NCBI GenBank assembly: GCA_039934875.1
Contig: JBDTLH010000124.1
Coordinates: 1 to 9,437, forward strand
Direction of reading: 5' to 3'
From: JBDTLH01 sp039934875
Lineage (GTDB): Bacteria; Acidobacteriota; Terriglobia; Terriglobales; Acidobacteriaceae
DNA length: 9,437 nt
A program made the translations under genes and the position numbers. Positions 1 through 8,232 of the stretch are shown piece after piece. The first letter of the stretch is position 1. Each line of letters begins with the position of its first letter. Below the pieces are notes generated by a model. It made no database searches, was not told where the DNA came from, and saw only the letters and a list, made by a program, of their open reading frames with translations.

Positions 1-1899
<1,899 letters not shown>

Positions 1900-1960
1900 T
1901 TACTTCTTTATCGGGACGTTTGCGCTTGGAAGCATTGCGCTCGGCCCCAAAATTTGCAAA

Positions 1961-2007
1961 TTGAGGAATTGTCGAATTGCCGTTTTTGGCAATTCGACAA
2001 TTCTCAA
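1961..2007 (-). repeat. Long AT-rich inverted repeat between rpoB and rpoC
   Basis: Arms 1966-1981 and 1988-2003 are perfectly complementary over 16 bp around a six-base loop (GTTTTT on the plus strand). The pairing extends by four more base pairs to 1961 and 2007 with one bulged G at 1965. It begins 10 nt after the rpoB stop codon. In the transcript the hairpin is followed by AATTTGC, not a U-run, so it is not an ordinary intrinsic terminator. A processing site or mRNA stabiliser between rpoB and rpoC is plausible but inferred. The flanking AATTCGATAATT echoes AATTCGACAATT inside the arm. Confidence 0.85.
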
Positions 2008-2017
2008 ATTCGATAAT

Positions 2018-5000
2018 TTAGTCGGCGGCCAAAAGTTCCGCCGGTGGCTTTTGGCCGGTGCCTAGCTTGACGAGTTCGACGTCCAGGCAGAGCGACTGCA
2101 ACTCGCGGATAAGCACGTTGAACGATTCCGGAACGCCCGGCTCGATCGCCGCCTCGCCCTTGACGATGGCCTCGTATATTTTCGTGCGGCCATAGACGTC
2201 ATCGGACTTCACGGTGAGCAGTTCCTGCAGGATATATGCTGCCCCGTAAGCTTCGAGGGCCCAAACCTCCATCTCGCCGAAGCGCTGTCCGCCGAATTGC
2301 GCTTTTCCCCCCAAAGGTTGCTGGGTGATGAGCGAATACGGTCCGATGGAGCGCGCGTGGATTTTGTCATCGACCAAGTGGGAAAGCTTGAGCATGTAGA
2401 TAATCCCGACGGTGACCGGTTGTTCAAACTTCTCGCCGGTCATGCCGTCGTAGAGGTCCGTTTTTCCGGAGCTGGGCAGGCCGGCTTCCGCCAGCAGCGC
2501 CTTGATCTCCGGCTCGTCCGCGCCGTCGAAGACGGCCGTGCCGAAAAAGACGCCGCGCTTCATGCCCTCGGACGCCGAGAGCAGCTCCTCATCGCCCATC
2601 TCATCGAAGCGGCTGACAAAAGCAGTGTCCTTAAAAAGTTTCTTGAACTCTGTACGGATGGCTTCGGCCGCACCGTTGTCTTTGATGATCTGGGTGACGC
2701 GTTTGCCCAATTCTTCGCCCGCCCATCCGAGATGGGTCTCAAGGATCTGGCCCACGTTCATCCGGGAGGGGACGCCCAGCGGATTGAGGACGATTTCGAC
2801 CGGCGTTCCATCGGGGAGATAGGGCAGGTCTTCTTCCGGCAGAATGCGCGCGATCACGCCCTTGTTGCCGTGGCGCCCCGCCATCTTGTCGCCGACCGAG
2901 AGTTTGCGCTTCATCGCGATATAGCACTTCACCAGCTTGATTACGCCGGGGGGTAGTTCATCGCCCTTCTGCAGCTTCTCGGTTCGGTCCTTCATGATTT
3001 TGCGGAGGACGTCGATCTGGCGCGAGGTCATCTCTTCGATCTCGTCGATCTGCTCATTTACCCGCGGGTCTTTGTCGGCGTATTTGATGCGCTTCAGATT
3101 CCGCGTCGAGATGCGCTCGATGGTCTCGCGGTCAAGCACCGTGTCTTTGGTCAGCAGGCGCTTATTGGTGCGCTCGTCGTGCAGGTCGGCCTGTACCTCT
3201 TTGCCGCCCAGGATGGCTTCGAGGCGCTTGAGGCGCTCGTCAGTGAGGATTCGAATCTCATCGGCGAGGTTCTTTTCAAGGCGCTCCACCTGCTGCTGCT
3301 CGATTAGTTTGGCGCGCTCGTCCTTCTCTTGCCCCTTGCGGGAGAAGATCTTGACATCGACAATGGTGCCTTCGATGCCCGGAGGGCAGTAGAGCGAAGC
3401 ATCGCGAACGTCTCCCGCCTTTTCGCCGAAGATCGCGCGCAACAGCTTCTCTTCCGGAGTAAGCTGGGTCTCGCCTTTGGGAGTAACCTTGCCCACCAGA
3501 ATGCTACCGGCTTTAACCTGCGCTCCGATGCGGATGACGCCGCTCTCGTCAAGATCGCGCAGCGCGGTCTCCGAAATGTTTGGAATATCGCGGGTGATCT
3601 CTTCGGGGCCCAGCTTGGTGTCGCGCGCCTCGAGCTCATACTCTTCGATATGGACGGAGGTGTAATAGTCTTCCTTCACCATCTTCTCCGAGATCAGGAT
3701 GGCGTCCTCGAAGTTGTAGCCGCGCCACGGCATAAAGGCGACCAGGACGTTGCGTCCCAGGGCCAACTCTCCCTGGTCGGTGCAGGGGCCATCGGCGATG
3801 ACCTGGCCCTTTACCACGCGATCGCCTTTGCGAACGATGGGACGCTGCGAGATACAGGTGTTCTGGTTGGAGCGTTTGAACTTGATCAGCTGGTAGATGT
3901 CAGAGCCCACCTCGCGCGACAACTGCGTGGGATGGTGCTCGCCCTCGACGCGCACGATAATACGTTCGGAGTCAACGGAATCTACCAGCCCGTTGCGGCG
4001 TGCGAGCACCACCGCGCCGGAGTCACGGGCGGTAACGCCTTCCATGCCGGTGCCCACGATGGGGGCTTCGGCGCGCAGCAGTGGTACGGATTGGCGCTGC
4101 ATATTGGCGCCCATCAGCGCGCGGTTGGCGTCATCGTGCTCGAGGAAGGGGACGAGGGATGCGGCGACTGAGACCAGTTGCTTTGGGCTCACGTCAACGT
4201 AATCCACTTCGTCGCGCGGCACCAGGACGAAGTTGCCGGCCTTGCGCGCGTTGACCAGTTCGGAGGTGATGCGCAGCTCTTTATCGAGATCGATATTGGC
4301 CTGCGCGATTACGTGGCGGTCCTCCTCCCATGCGGAGAGGTAGAACGAATAGGGTTCGAACTCAGGCGCTTTCTTCTTCTTCCCGCGAATCTCGGCGGCG
4401 AGTTTGATCGCCTCGTGGCGCTCGACCACGTCTCCGACGCGATGGGTGCTGTCGCCGGAGTGGACCACCATCATGTAATCCTGCACCACCGAATTCTTGA
4501 CCTTGCGGTAAGGAGACTCGATGAAGCCGTAATCATTGATGCGGGCGAAGCAGGAGAGCGAGGAGATCAGTCCAATGTTGGGGCCTTCCGGGGTCTCGAT
4601 CGGGCAGATGCGGCCGTAATGGGTGGGGTGCACGTCGCGCACTTCGAAGCCGGCGCGCTCCCGAGAGAGGCCGCCCGGCCCCAGCGCGGAGAGACGGCGC
4701 TTGTGCGTGATCTCCGACAGCGGATTGGTCTGGTCCATGAACTGCGACAACTGCGATGATCCGAAGAACTCGCGGATGGCCGCCATGACCGGCTTGGCGT
4801 TGACCAGGTCCTGCGGAGTCGCGGTCGATATCTCCTGATAAACCGACATCTTCTCCTTGATGGCGCGCTCCATGCGGACCAGACCGATGCGGAACTGGTT
4901 CTCCATCAACTCGCCCACCGCGCGCACCCGGCGGTTTCCGAGGTGATCGATGTCATCCACCAAGCCGATGTTCTTGCGCAGCTTCAGCAGGTAGCGGATG

Positions 5001-6520
5001 GTGTTGTAGAAATCGTCGGGATCAAGGGTGCGATGGTTGAGCGACGTGGCATCGTCTCTCTCGAACAGCTTGATGTTGAACTTCAGGCGTCCCACGCGCG
5101 AGAAATCGTACTTGCGCGCGTCGAAGAACATGCCGTGAAAGAGGGCGGTCGCCGTGTCGAGGGTCGGCGGATCGCCCGGACGCAGCTTGCGGTAGATCTC
5201 GATCAGCGCCTCTTGCGGCGTCTTCACCGAGTCGCGCTTCAGAGTGTGGGAGATGATGTTGCCCACGTCGTCACGCTCGGGGAAGAAGACGTGCACATCG
5301 GTGACGCCCGCGTCCATCATCTTCGCTAGCTTGTCGGCGGTCAGCTCCTGGTTGGCTTCGAGCAGTATCTCACCCGTGCTCTGATCGACGATGTCGGCGG
5401 CGGTCATTGCGCCTTCGAGATCGTTAAGGTCGATCTCGAGCTCGCTGAGATGGGCCTTCTGTATCTCCTTCATGGTCGCATTCGTGACTTTGCGTCCGGA
5501 GTGGGCGATCTCTTCGCCGTTCTTGTTCTTGATTGCGTGGGTCAGCTTGATGCCGAGCAGGTTAGTTGGGCGCTCGATGCCGGGATCGAGGGTCCAAAAG
5601 AGCTTCTTGTCGCGTATCGAGATGCGGTCAATGGTGTAGAAGGTGCGCAGAATGTCTTCGTCCGAGCGTAGACCGAGGGCGCGCAGAAAGATGGTGCCCA
5701 GGAATTTACGCTTGCGATCAATTCGCACGTAGAGCGTGTTTTTTTGGTCGTATTCGAACTCCACCCAACTCCCGCGATACGGAATAATCTTGCCCAGGAA
5801 ATAGGTGCGGTTGCTTGCGCTCTCGAAGAACACGCCGGGAGAGCGGTGGAGCTGGGACACGATGACCCGCTCAGTTCCGTTGACGATGAACGTGCCGTTC
5901 TGCGTCATCAGCGGAATGTCGCCGAAGAAGACTTCGTGCTCCTTGATGTCGCGGACGCTGCGTGTGCCGGTCTCCGCATCCTTATCGAAGGTGGTGAGGC
6001 GGATCGTGACCTTGAGCGGTGCGGAGTAAGTCATACCCCGCTCCTCGCATTCTGCGACGTCGTACTTGAGTTGCAGGCCGACCGGGTCGCCGCACTTGTT
6101 GCAAAAGTCCGGGGTGTTGGCATTGAAAGTGCCACACTTGCCGCACAACACTTCGCCGGGATGGAAAGGATCCGTGATGACGGTGTTTCCGCAGTTCTTA
6201 CAAGTGGTACGGAGGTGGTGCAGACCCTTGAGGTGTCCGCACTTGCACTCCCAGTTGCCAATCGCGAAGTCCACGAAATCGAGCTGCGAAACGTTGCGGA
6301 AATCGGTGATGGGGAAGACCGAAGTGAAGACGGACTGAAGGCCGGCGTCATCCCGCTCGCTCGGCAACTTGTCCATCTGCAAGAAGCGTTCGTAAGAGCG
6401 CTTTTGCACTTCGATCAGATTGGGGATCTGGATGGTCGCGGGAATTTTAGAAAAATCATAGCGCTTGCGCGACGCACGAATTTCGGTGGAAGGTGGTATC
6501 AGTGTCCCTGTCGGCATCAT
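2018..6520 (-). CDS. rpoB: DNA-directed RNA polymerase subunit beta
   Basis: This is the complete 1500-residue beta subunit, somewhat longer than the 1342 residues of E. coli because of insertions. Conserved blocks in order are GTFIVNGTERVIVSQLHRSP (209-228), the rifampicin region (585-613), RDVHPTHYGRICPIETPEGP (628-647), GDKMAGRHGNKG (1210-1221) and the C-terminal QFGGQRFGEMEVWALEAYG segment (1408-1426) that contacts beta'. A segment like E. coli SI1 is present (about 320-445), as is a highly charged, coiled-coil-like segment at the SI2 position (about 1065-1190). The oddity is a cysteine-rich insertion at about 89-150, listed separately. Two ATGs stand side by side at 6520 and 6517; AGGAG lies 2 nt from the first and 5 nt from the second, so the second is probably used. 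Residues here are numbered from the first. The stop is TAA, and a 603-nt leader precedes the gene. Confidence 0.99.
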   Translation of the reverse strand: MMPTGTLIPPSTEIRASRKRYDFSKIPATIQIPNLIEVQKRSYERFLQMDKLPSERDDAGLQSVFTSVFPITDFRNVSQLDFVDFAIGNWECKCGHLKGLHHLRTTCKNCGNTVITDPFHPGEVLCGKCGTFNANTPDFCNKCGDPVGLQLKYDVAECEERGMTYSAPLKVTIRLTTFDKDAETGTRSVRDIKEHEVFFGDIPLMTQNGTFIVNGTERVIVSQLHRSPGVFFESASNRTYFLGKIIPYRGSWVEFEYDQKNTLYVRIDRKRKFLGTIFLRALGLRSDEDILRTFYTIDRISIRDKKLFWTLDPGIERPTNLLGIKLTHAIKNKNGEEIAHSGRKVTNATMKEIQKAHLSELEIDLNDLEGAMTAADIVDQSTGEILLEANQELTADKLAKMMDAGVTDVHVFFPERDDVGNIISHTLKRDSVKTPQEALIEIYRKLRPGDPPTLDTATALFHGMFFDARKYDFSRVGRLKFNIKLFERDDATSLNHRTLDPDDFYNTIRYLLKLRKNIGLVDDIDHLGNRRVRAVGELMENQFRIGLVRMERAIKEKMSVYQEISTATPQDLVNAKPVMAAIREFFGSSQLSQFMDQTNPLSEITHKRRLSALGPGGLSRERAGFEVRDVHPTHYGRICPIETPEGPNIGLISSLSCFARINDYGFIESPYRKVKNSVVQDYMMVVHSGDSTHRVGDVVERHEAIKLAAEIRGKKKKAPEFEPYSFYLSAWEEDRHVIAQANIDLDKELRITSELVNARKAGNFVLVPRDEVDYVDVSPKQLVSVAASLVPFLEHDDANRALMGANMQRQSVPLLRAEAPIVGTGMEGVTARDSGAVVLARRNGLVDSVDSERIIVRVEGEHHPTQLSREVGSDIYQLIKFKRSNQNTCISQRPIVRKGDRVVKGQVIADGPCTDQGELALGRNVLVAFMPWRGYNFEDAILISEKMVKEDYYTSVHIEEYELEARDTKLGPEEITRDIPNISETALRDLDESGVIRIGAQVKAGSILVGKVTPKGETQLTPEEKLLRAIFGEKAGDVRDASLYCPPGIEGTIVDVKIFSRKGQEKDERAKLIEQQQVERLEKNLADEIRILTDERLKRLEAILGGKEVQADLHDERTNKRLLTKDTVLDRETIERISTRNLKRIKYADKDPRVNEQIDEIEEMTSRQIDVLRKIMKDRTEKLQKGDELPPGVIKLVKCYIAMKRKLSVGDKMAGRHGNKGVIARILPEEDLPYLPDGTPVEIVLNPLGVPSRMNVGQILETHLGWAGEELGKRVTQIIKDNGAAEAIRTEFKKLFKDTAFVSRFDEMGDEELLSASEGMKRGVFFGTAVFDGADEPEIKALLAEAGLPSSGKTDLYDGMTGEKFEQPVTVGIIYMLKLSHLVDDKIHARSIGPYSLITQQPLGGKAQFGGQRFGEMEVWALEAYGAAYILQELLTVKSDDVYGRTKIYEAIVKGEAAIEPGVPESFNVLIRELQSLCLDVELVKLGTGQKPPAELLAAD
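2951..3328 (-). other. RpoB charged insertion at the SI2-like position
   Basis: Residues about 1065-1190 of RpoB are dominated by Lys, Arg, Glu and Asp with regularly spaced Leu and Ile, for example VERLEKNLADEIRIL and IDEIEEMTSRQIDVL. It lies between the GIEGTIVDVKIFSRKG strand and the KMAGRHGNKG active-site block. That is where several phyla carry the lineage-specific insert known as SI2 in E. coli. A helical hairpin or coiled coil is likely. The boundaries are approximate and assignment to the SI2 family is by position, not by search. Confidence 0.65.
4682..4768 (-). other. Rifampicin-resistance-determining region of rpoB
   Basis: Residues 585-613 cover the rifampicin pocket segment (FFGSSQLSQFMDQTNPLSEI followed by THKRRLSAL). 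The positions that most often mutate to resistance in E. coli (Q513, D516, H526, R529, S531, L533) all have the wild-type residue. The only differences from E. coli are Thr for N518 and Leu for I530. Sensitivity to rifampicin is therefore expected from this segment, as an inference. Confidence 0.85.
6071..6256 (-). other. Double zinc-ribbon-like insertion in RpoB (residues about 89-150)
   Basis: Relative to E. coli RpoB, the protein is interrupted after DFAIGN (E. coli SYRLGEP, about residue 85) and resumes at KYDVAECEERGMTYSAPL. The insert has eight cysteines in two four-cysteine sets: C92, C94, C107, C110 (CxC-x12-CxxC), and C126, C129, C140, C143 (CxxC-x10-CxxC). The first set begins WECKCG and has the same spacing as the beta' zinc-binding domain in this window (WECLCG; C85, C87, C100, C103), with about 11 of 25 aligned residues identical. 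The second resembles generic zinc-ribbon/DZR halves. Two bound zinc ions are inferred. It sits in the protrusion part of beta by alignment to E. coli. Confidence 0.9.
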
Positions 6521-6522
6521 TG

Positions 6523-6527
6523 CTCCT
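6523..6527 (-). promoter_or_regulatory. Shine-Dalgarno of rpoB (AGGAG)
   Basis: AGGAG is followed by CA, then ATGATG. Spacing is 2 nt to the first ATG (6520) and 5 nt to the second (6517). The second ATG has the more usual spacing, so the mature start is probably Met2, giving 1499 residues. Confidence 0.75.
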
Positions 6528-6560
6528 GACGCGCTCTCGCGGTCTGTATCATCCGGCTGG

Positions 6561-6598
6561 CCGGTGTTGCGCCTACGAAACTTGAACGCAACCGCCGG
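6561..6598 (-). promoter_or_regulatory. Hairpin in the rpoB 5' leader near the ribosome-binding site
   Basis: CCGG (6561-6564) and GTTGCG (6566-6571) pair with CGCAAC (6587-6592) and CCGG (6595-6598), giving ten base pairs with a small internal loop and a 15-nt apical loop. It ends about 33 nt upstream of the Shine-Dalgarno. A second CCGG at 6553-6556 can compete for the same partner. A role in translation of rpoB is possible but only inferred. Confidence 0.5.
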
Positions 6599-6778
6599 GC
6601 GCTAGCGGGTGCGAAAAACAACTTCACTTATCGAGTTCCATTCCTAAGCGAATTGCGGTATATCTATGTCATCTCGTCTGCATCACATGCTCAACGATGG
6701 TCAGTGCGGCGAGATTCAGACAAGCTCCAGTGCTGACGGAGTTTGCAGGAACAGGGCTCACAATCGAGAGCAGACGGC

Positions 6779-6811
6779 AAAAGCCCGCGCAGGACAAGAG
6801 TCCCCGCAGGC
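6779..6811 (-). terminator. Terminator-like attenuator hairpin between rplL and rpoB
   Basis: In the transcript direction 6811 to 6783 folds into a 12-bp GC-rich stem (GCCTGCG then GGGAC, loop TCTT, then GTCCT, one bulged G, CGCGGGC), including two G-U pairs. TTTT follows immediately at 6782-6779. This is the form of an intrinsic terminator with a short U-tail, so it is probably leaky. It lies 258 nt upstream of the rpoB start, where partial termination would set the ratio of ribosomal protein to polymerase mRNA, as in the E. coli rplL-rpoB attenuator. The structure is visible; the termination is inferred. Confidence 0.65.
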
Positions 6812-7069
6812 GCAAACACGCGGTTACGCGCTAATTGAAATCTGAATTGTGTATACTCTCGCCAGTGTAAGAAGGCCTGTCAAGTTGTGCGTCGCCGGTG
6901 AGCAACGCGAGTACCCGCCGTCTTCCGCAAGTACGCTTCCTTCCGAATCCAAACAAAATTACTAAATCTTTATCTCGCCAATCACAATAATACACGATTT
7001 GGCAATCGTCGTGCTGTATTTTTTAGATTCGGCAGCAGGAGCTTTGGATTCAGCCGCAACCGAATAAGA

Positions 7070-7114
7070 GTCACGGGTCGCGAGCTAAGAATGCTTAAGC
7101 CCGTAACCCGTGAC
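7070..7114 (-). repeat. Inverted repeat after the rplL stop codon
   Basis: GTCACGGGT (7070-7078) and ACCCGTGAC (7106-7114) are a perfect 9-bp pair around a 27-nt loop. The loop contains its own small imperfect hairpin (GCTAAG, AATG, CTTAAGC). It begins 9 nt downstream of the rplL TAA. The next transcript bases are TCTTATTCGG, too mixed for a good terminator tail. Its TCACGG core is shared with the repeat after rplJ. Confidence 0.75.
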
Positions 7115-7123
7115 CGATTAGCC

Positions 7124-7507
7124 TTACTTTACTTCGACAGTCGCGCCCGCATCCGTAAACTTCTTCTGGATGGTAGCTGCTTCCTCTTTGGAGACGCCCT
7201 CTTTGATGGCCTTCGGAGCGCCATCGACCAAGTCCTTCGCCTCTTTGAGGCCCAGGCTGGTGACCTCCCGTACTGCCTTAATGACGTTGATCTTGTTGGG
7301 ACCGGCCGCCGTCAGCATCACCGTGAATTCGGTCTTCTCTTCGGCTGCCGGAGCCGCTGCCGCACCGGCACCAGCGCCTGCCACCATCACCGGCGCCGCT
7401 GCCGCCGCGGAAACGCCAAGGCGCTCTTCCAGCTTCTTTACGAGAGCTGCCGCGTCAAGCAGGCTAAGGTTTACGATCTGATCTTCTAACTGTTGCATGT
7501 CTGCCAT
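7124..7507 (-). CDS. rplL: 50S ribosomal protein L7/L12
   Basis: This 127-residue acidic protein forms dimers on L10 as the flexible ribosomal stalk and recruits the GTPase factors EF-Tu, EF-G, IF2 and RF3. The N-terminal dimerisation helices span about residues 4-32. An Ala/Gly-rich hinge (about 33-55, AAAAAPVMVAGAGAGAAAA) links them to the C-terminal factor-binding domain (57-127) with the family signature EFTVMLTAAGPNKINVIKAVRE-type strand and helix, and GLKEAKDLVDGAPKAIKEGV. Length is normal. The start at 7507 is chosen because GGAG lies seven bases upstream and the protein then begins MADMQQLEDQ; the frame is open further upstream for 44 codons, but that stretch is intergenic in character and holds palindromes. 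It follows rplJ by 176 nt. Confidence 0.98.
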   Translation of the reverse strand: MADMQQLEDQIVNLSLLDAAALVKKLEERLGVSAAAAAPVMVAGAGAGAAAAPAAEEKTEFTVMLTAAGPNKINVIKAVREVTSLGLKEAKDLVDGAPKAIKEGVSKEEAATIQKKFTDAGATVEVK

Positions 7508-7543
7508 TTTGTATCTCCAAAAACGAAATTTGTGTGTACCGCT

Positions 7544-7602
7544 TGCCTGGTCTGCTTGGCTCCGTCCCTCGTCGCCAGTTCCGGCGTGCCCCAGACCAGG
7601 CA
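7544..7602 (-). repeat. 11-bp perfect inverted repeat upstream of rplL
   Basis: TGCCTGGTCTG (7544-7554) and CAGACCAGGCA (7592-7602) are perfectly complementary around a 37-nt loop, which contains a smaller 4-bp hairpin (CGCC 7573-7576 with GGCG 7583-7586). In the transcript it ends 36 nt before the rplL start codon and is followed by AGCGGTACAC, so it is not a terminator. It could be an RNase site, a barrier protecting the rplL part of the mRNA, or a translational control element. None can be chosen from sequence alone. Confidence 0.8.
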
Positions 7603-7631
7603 CCTGACGGGAAGAAACAAAATCCAAAACT

Positions 7632-7679
7632 GTTGTCACTTCACGGTCGCCGGACTGACTGACAACTGTGAACCGTGAA
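7632..7679 (-). repeat. Two interleaved inverted repeats after the rplJ stop codon
   Basis: TTCACGGT (7640-7647) pairs with ACCGTGAA (7672-7679) over 8 bp. GTTGTCA (7632-7638) pairs with TGACAAC (7660-7666) over 7 bp. The four arms alternate, so the two stems are either mutually exclusive or form an H-type pseudoknot. Only one base separates the arms at 7638 and 7640, which makes a full pseudoknot sterically tight. The element starts 4 nt after the rplJ stop. Confidence 0.75.
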
Positions 7680-7683
7680 CTGT

Positions 7684-8232
7684 TTAGGCGCTTGCCTCTG
7701 CTGCACCTGAAAATTTGCTTTCCTGCACGCCCTGGTTGATCACCACCGCGAGGTCGCGTCCAGTCGCGTTGATGACCGTCGCCAAACGCTGCGCCGGAGC
7801 GTTGATCAGGAAGAGCAGCTTCGAGAAGAGCTGGTCCTTGCTGGGCATACTCGCCAGCGCCTTGATCTCCTCAAGCCCTACCAGCCGCCCTTCGACCACC
7901 CCGGCCTTCATGGAAAACTCGGGGTTGTCAGTGGCGTACTTGGTCAACGTCTTCGCCAGCGCTACCGGGTCGCCCTCGGTATAGGCGATCGAGGTCACTC
8001 CCTTGAGCGCCTGCAATGCCTGTTCTACCTGGGTGCCCTTTGACGCCCGCTCGGCGATGGTGTTTTTGATGACGCGATATTTGCCTCCTGCGCCGCGAAT
8101 CGCTTTGCGCAGCTCGAAATCCTGCGCCACGGTCAGCTTGTTATAGGTGCCGACGATGAGGTTCGATGTGCTTTGCAGATCTGCGGCCAGTTGGTCGCCC
8201 TGTTCAATCTTTTTTTGTCTTGTGACTGCCAT
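7684..8232 (-). CDS. rplJ: 50S ribosomal protein L10
   Basis: This 182-residue protein anchors L7/L12 dimers to 23S rRNA at the base of the stalk and binds next to L11. The N-terminal RNA-binding domain contains the family segment LRKAIRGAGGKYRVIKNTIA (41-60). The region from about 130 to 170, with AQRLATVINATGRDLAVVIN, corresponds to the C-terminal helix that holds L12 dimers. Length is slightly above the usual 165-175. The ATG at 8232 is supported by GAGAGGA eight bases upstream. It lies only 28 nt after rplA, so there is little room for the separate L10-binding leader found in E. coli and Bacillus. Codons 6-8 (CAA AAA AAG) form the dnaX-type slippery heptamer A_AAA_AAG. Confidence 0.98.
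   Translation of the reverse strand: MAVTRQKKIEQGDQLAADLQSTSNLIVGTYNKLTVAQDFELRKAIRGAGGKYRVIKNTIAERASKGTQVEQALQALKGVTSIAYTEGDPVALAKTLTKYATDNPEFSMKAGVVEGRLVGLEEIKALASMPSKDQLFSKLLFLINAPAQRLATVINATGRDLAVVINQGVQESKFSGAAEASA

Larger units (their letters stand above)
6521..7123 (-). other. 603-nt rplL-rpoB intergenic leader
   Basis: No convincing gene is present on either strand. From the rplL stop toward rpoB it contains an inverted repeat (7070-7114), a small AT-rich imperfect hairpin (6977-7003), a terminator-like hairpin with a T4 tail (6779-6811), a hairpin close to the ribosome-binding site (6561-6598) and AGGAG at 6523-6527. E. coli also has a transcription attenuator between rplL and rpoB that lowers polymerase subunit synthesis relative to ribosomal proteins. 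A similar function here is inferred. I found no clean promoter. Confidence 0.7.

Noticed and set aside
1961..2007. Intrinsic terminator of rpoB
   Set aside because: The stem is AT-rich and has no U-tract after it in the transcript direction, and rpoC follows directly in the same orientation.
3329..4171. 280-codon plus-strand open frame opposite rpoB, and the similar one at 5744-6529
   Set aside because: Both are fully antisense to conserved RpoB sequence. The second even overlaps the rpoB start. No family features or supporting context.
6850..6883. Possible promoter on the minus strand in the rpoB leader: TTGACA (6883-6878) and TATACA (6855-6850)
   Set aside because: The -35 is perfect but the spacer is 22 nt, well beyond the usual 16-18, and no better -10 lies at the right distance.
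6962..7084. 40-codon open stretch on the minus strand in the rplL-rpoB gap, reading like an Ala/Ser/Lys-rich tail
   Set aside because: It is bounded by stops at both ends, has no usable start codon near its beginning and no ribosome-binding site, and overlaps palindromic sequence.
7508..7639. 44-codon N-terminal extension of rplL up to an ATG at 7639
   Set aside because: L7/L12 has a well-defined N-terminus matching MADMQQLEDQ, preceded by a properly spaced GGAG. The extension runs through intergenic inverted repeats.
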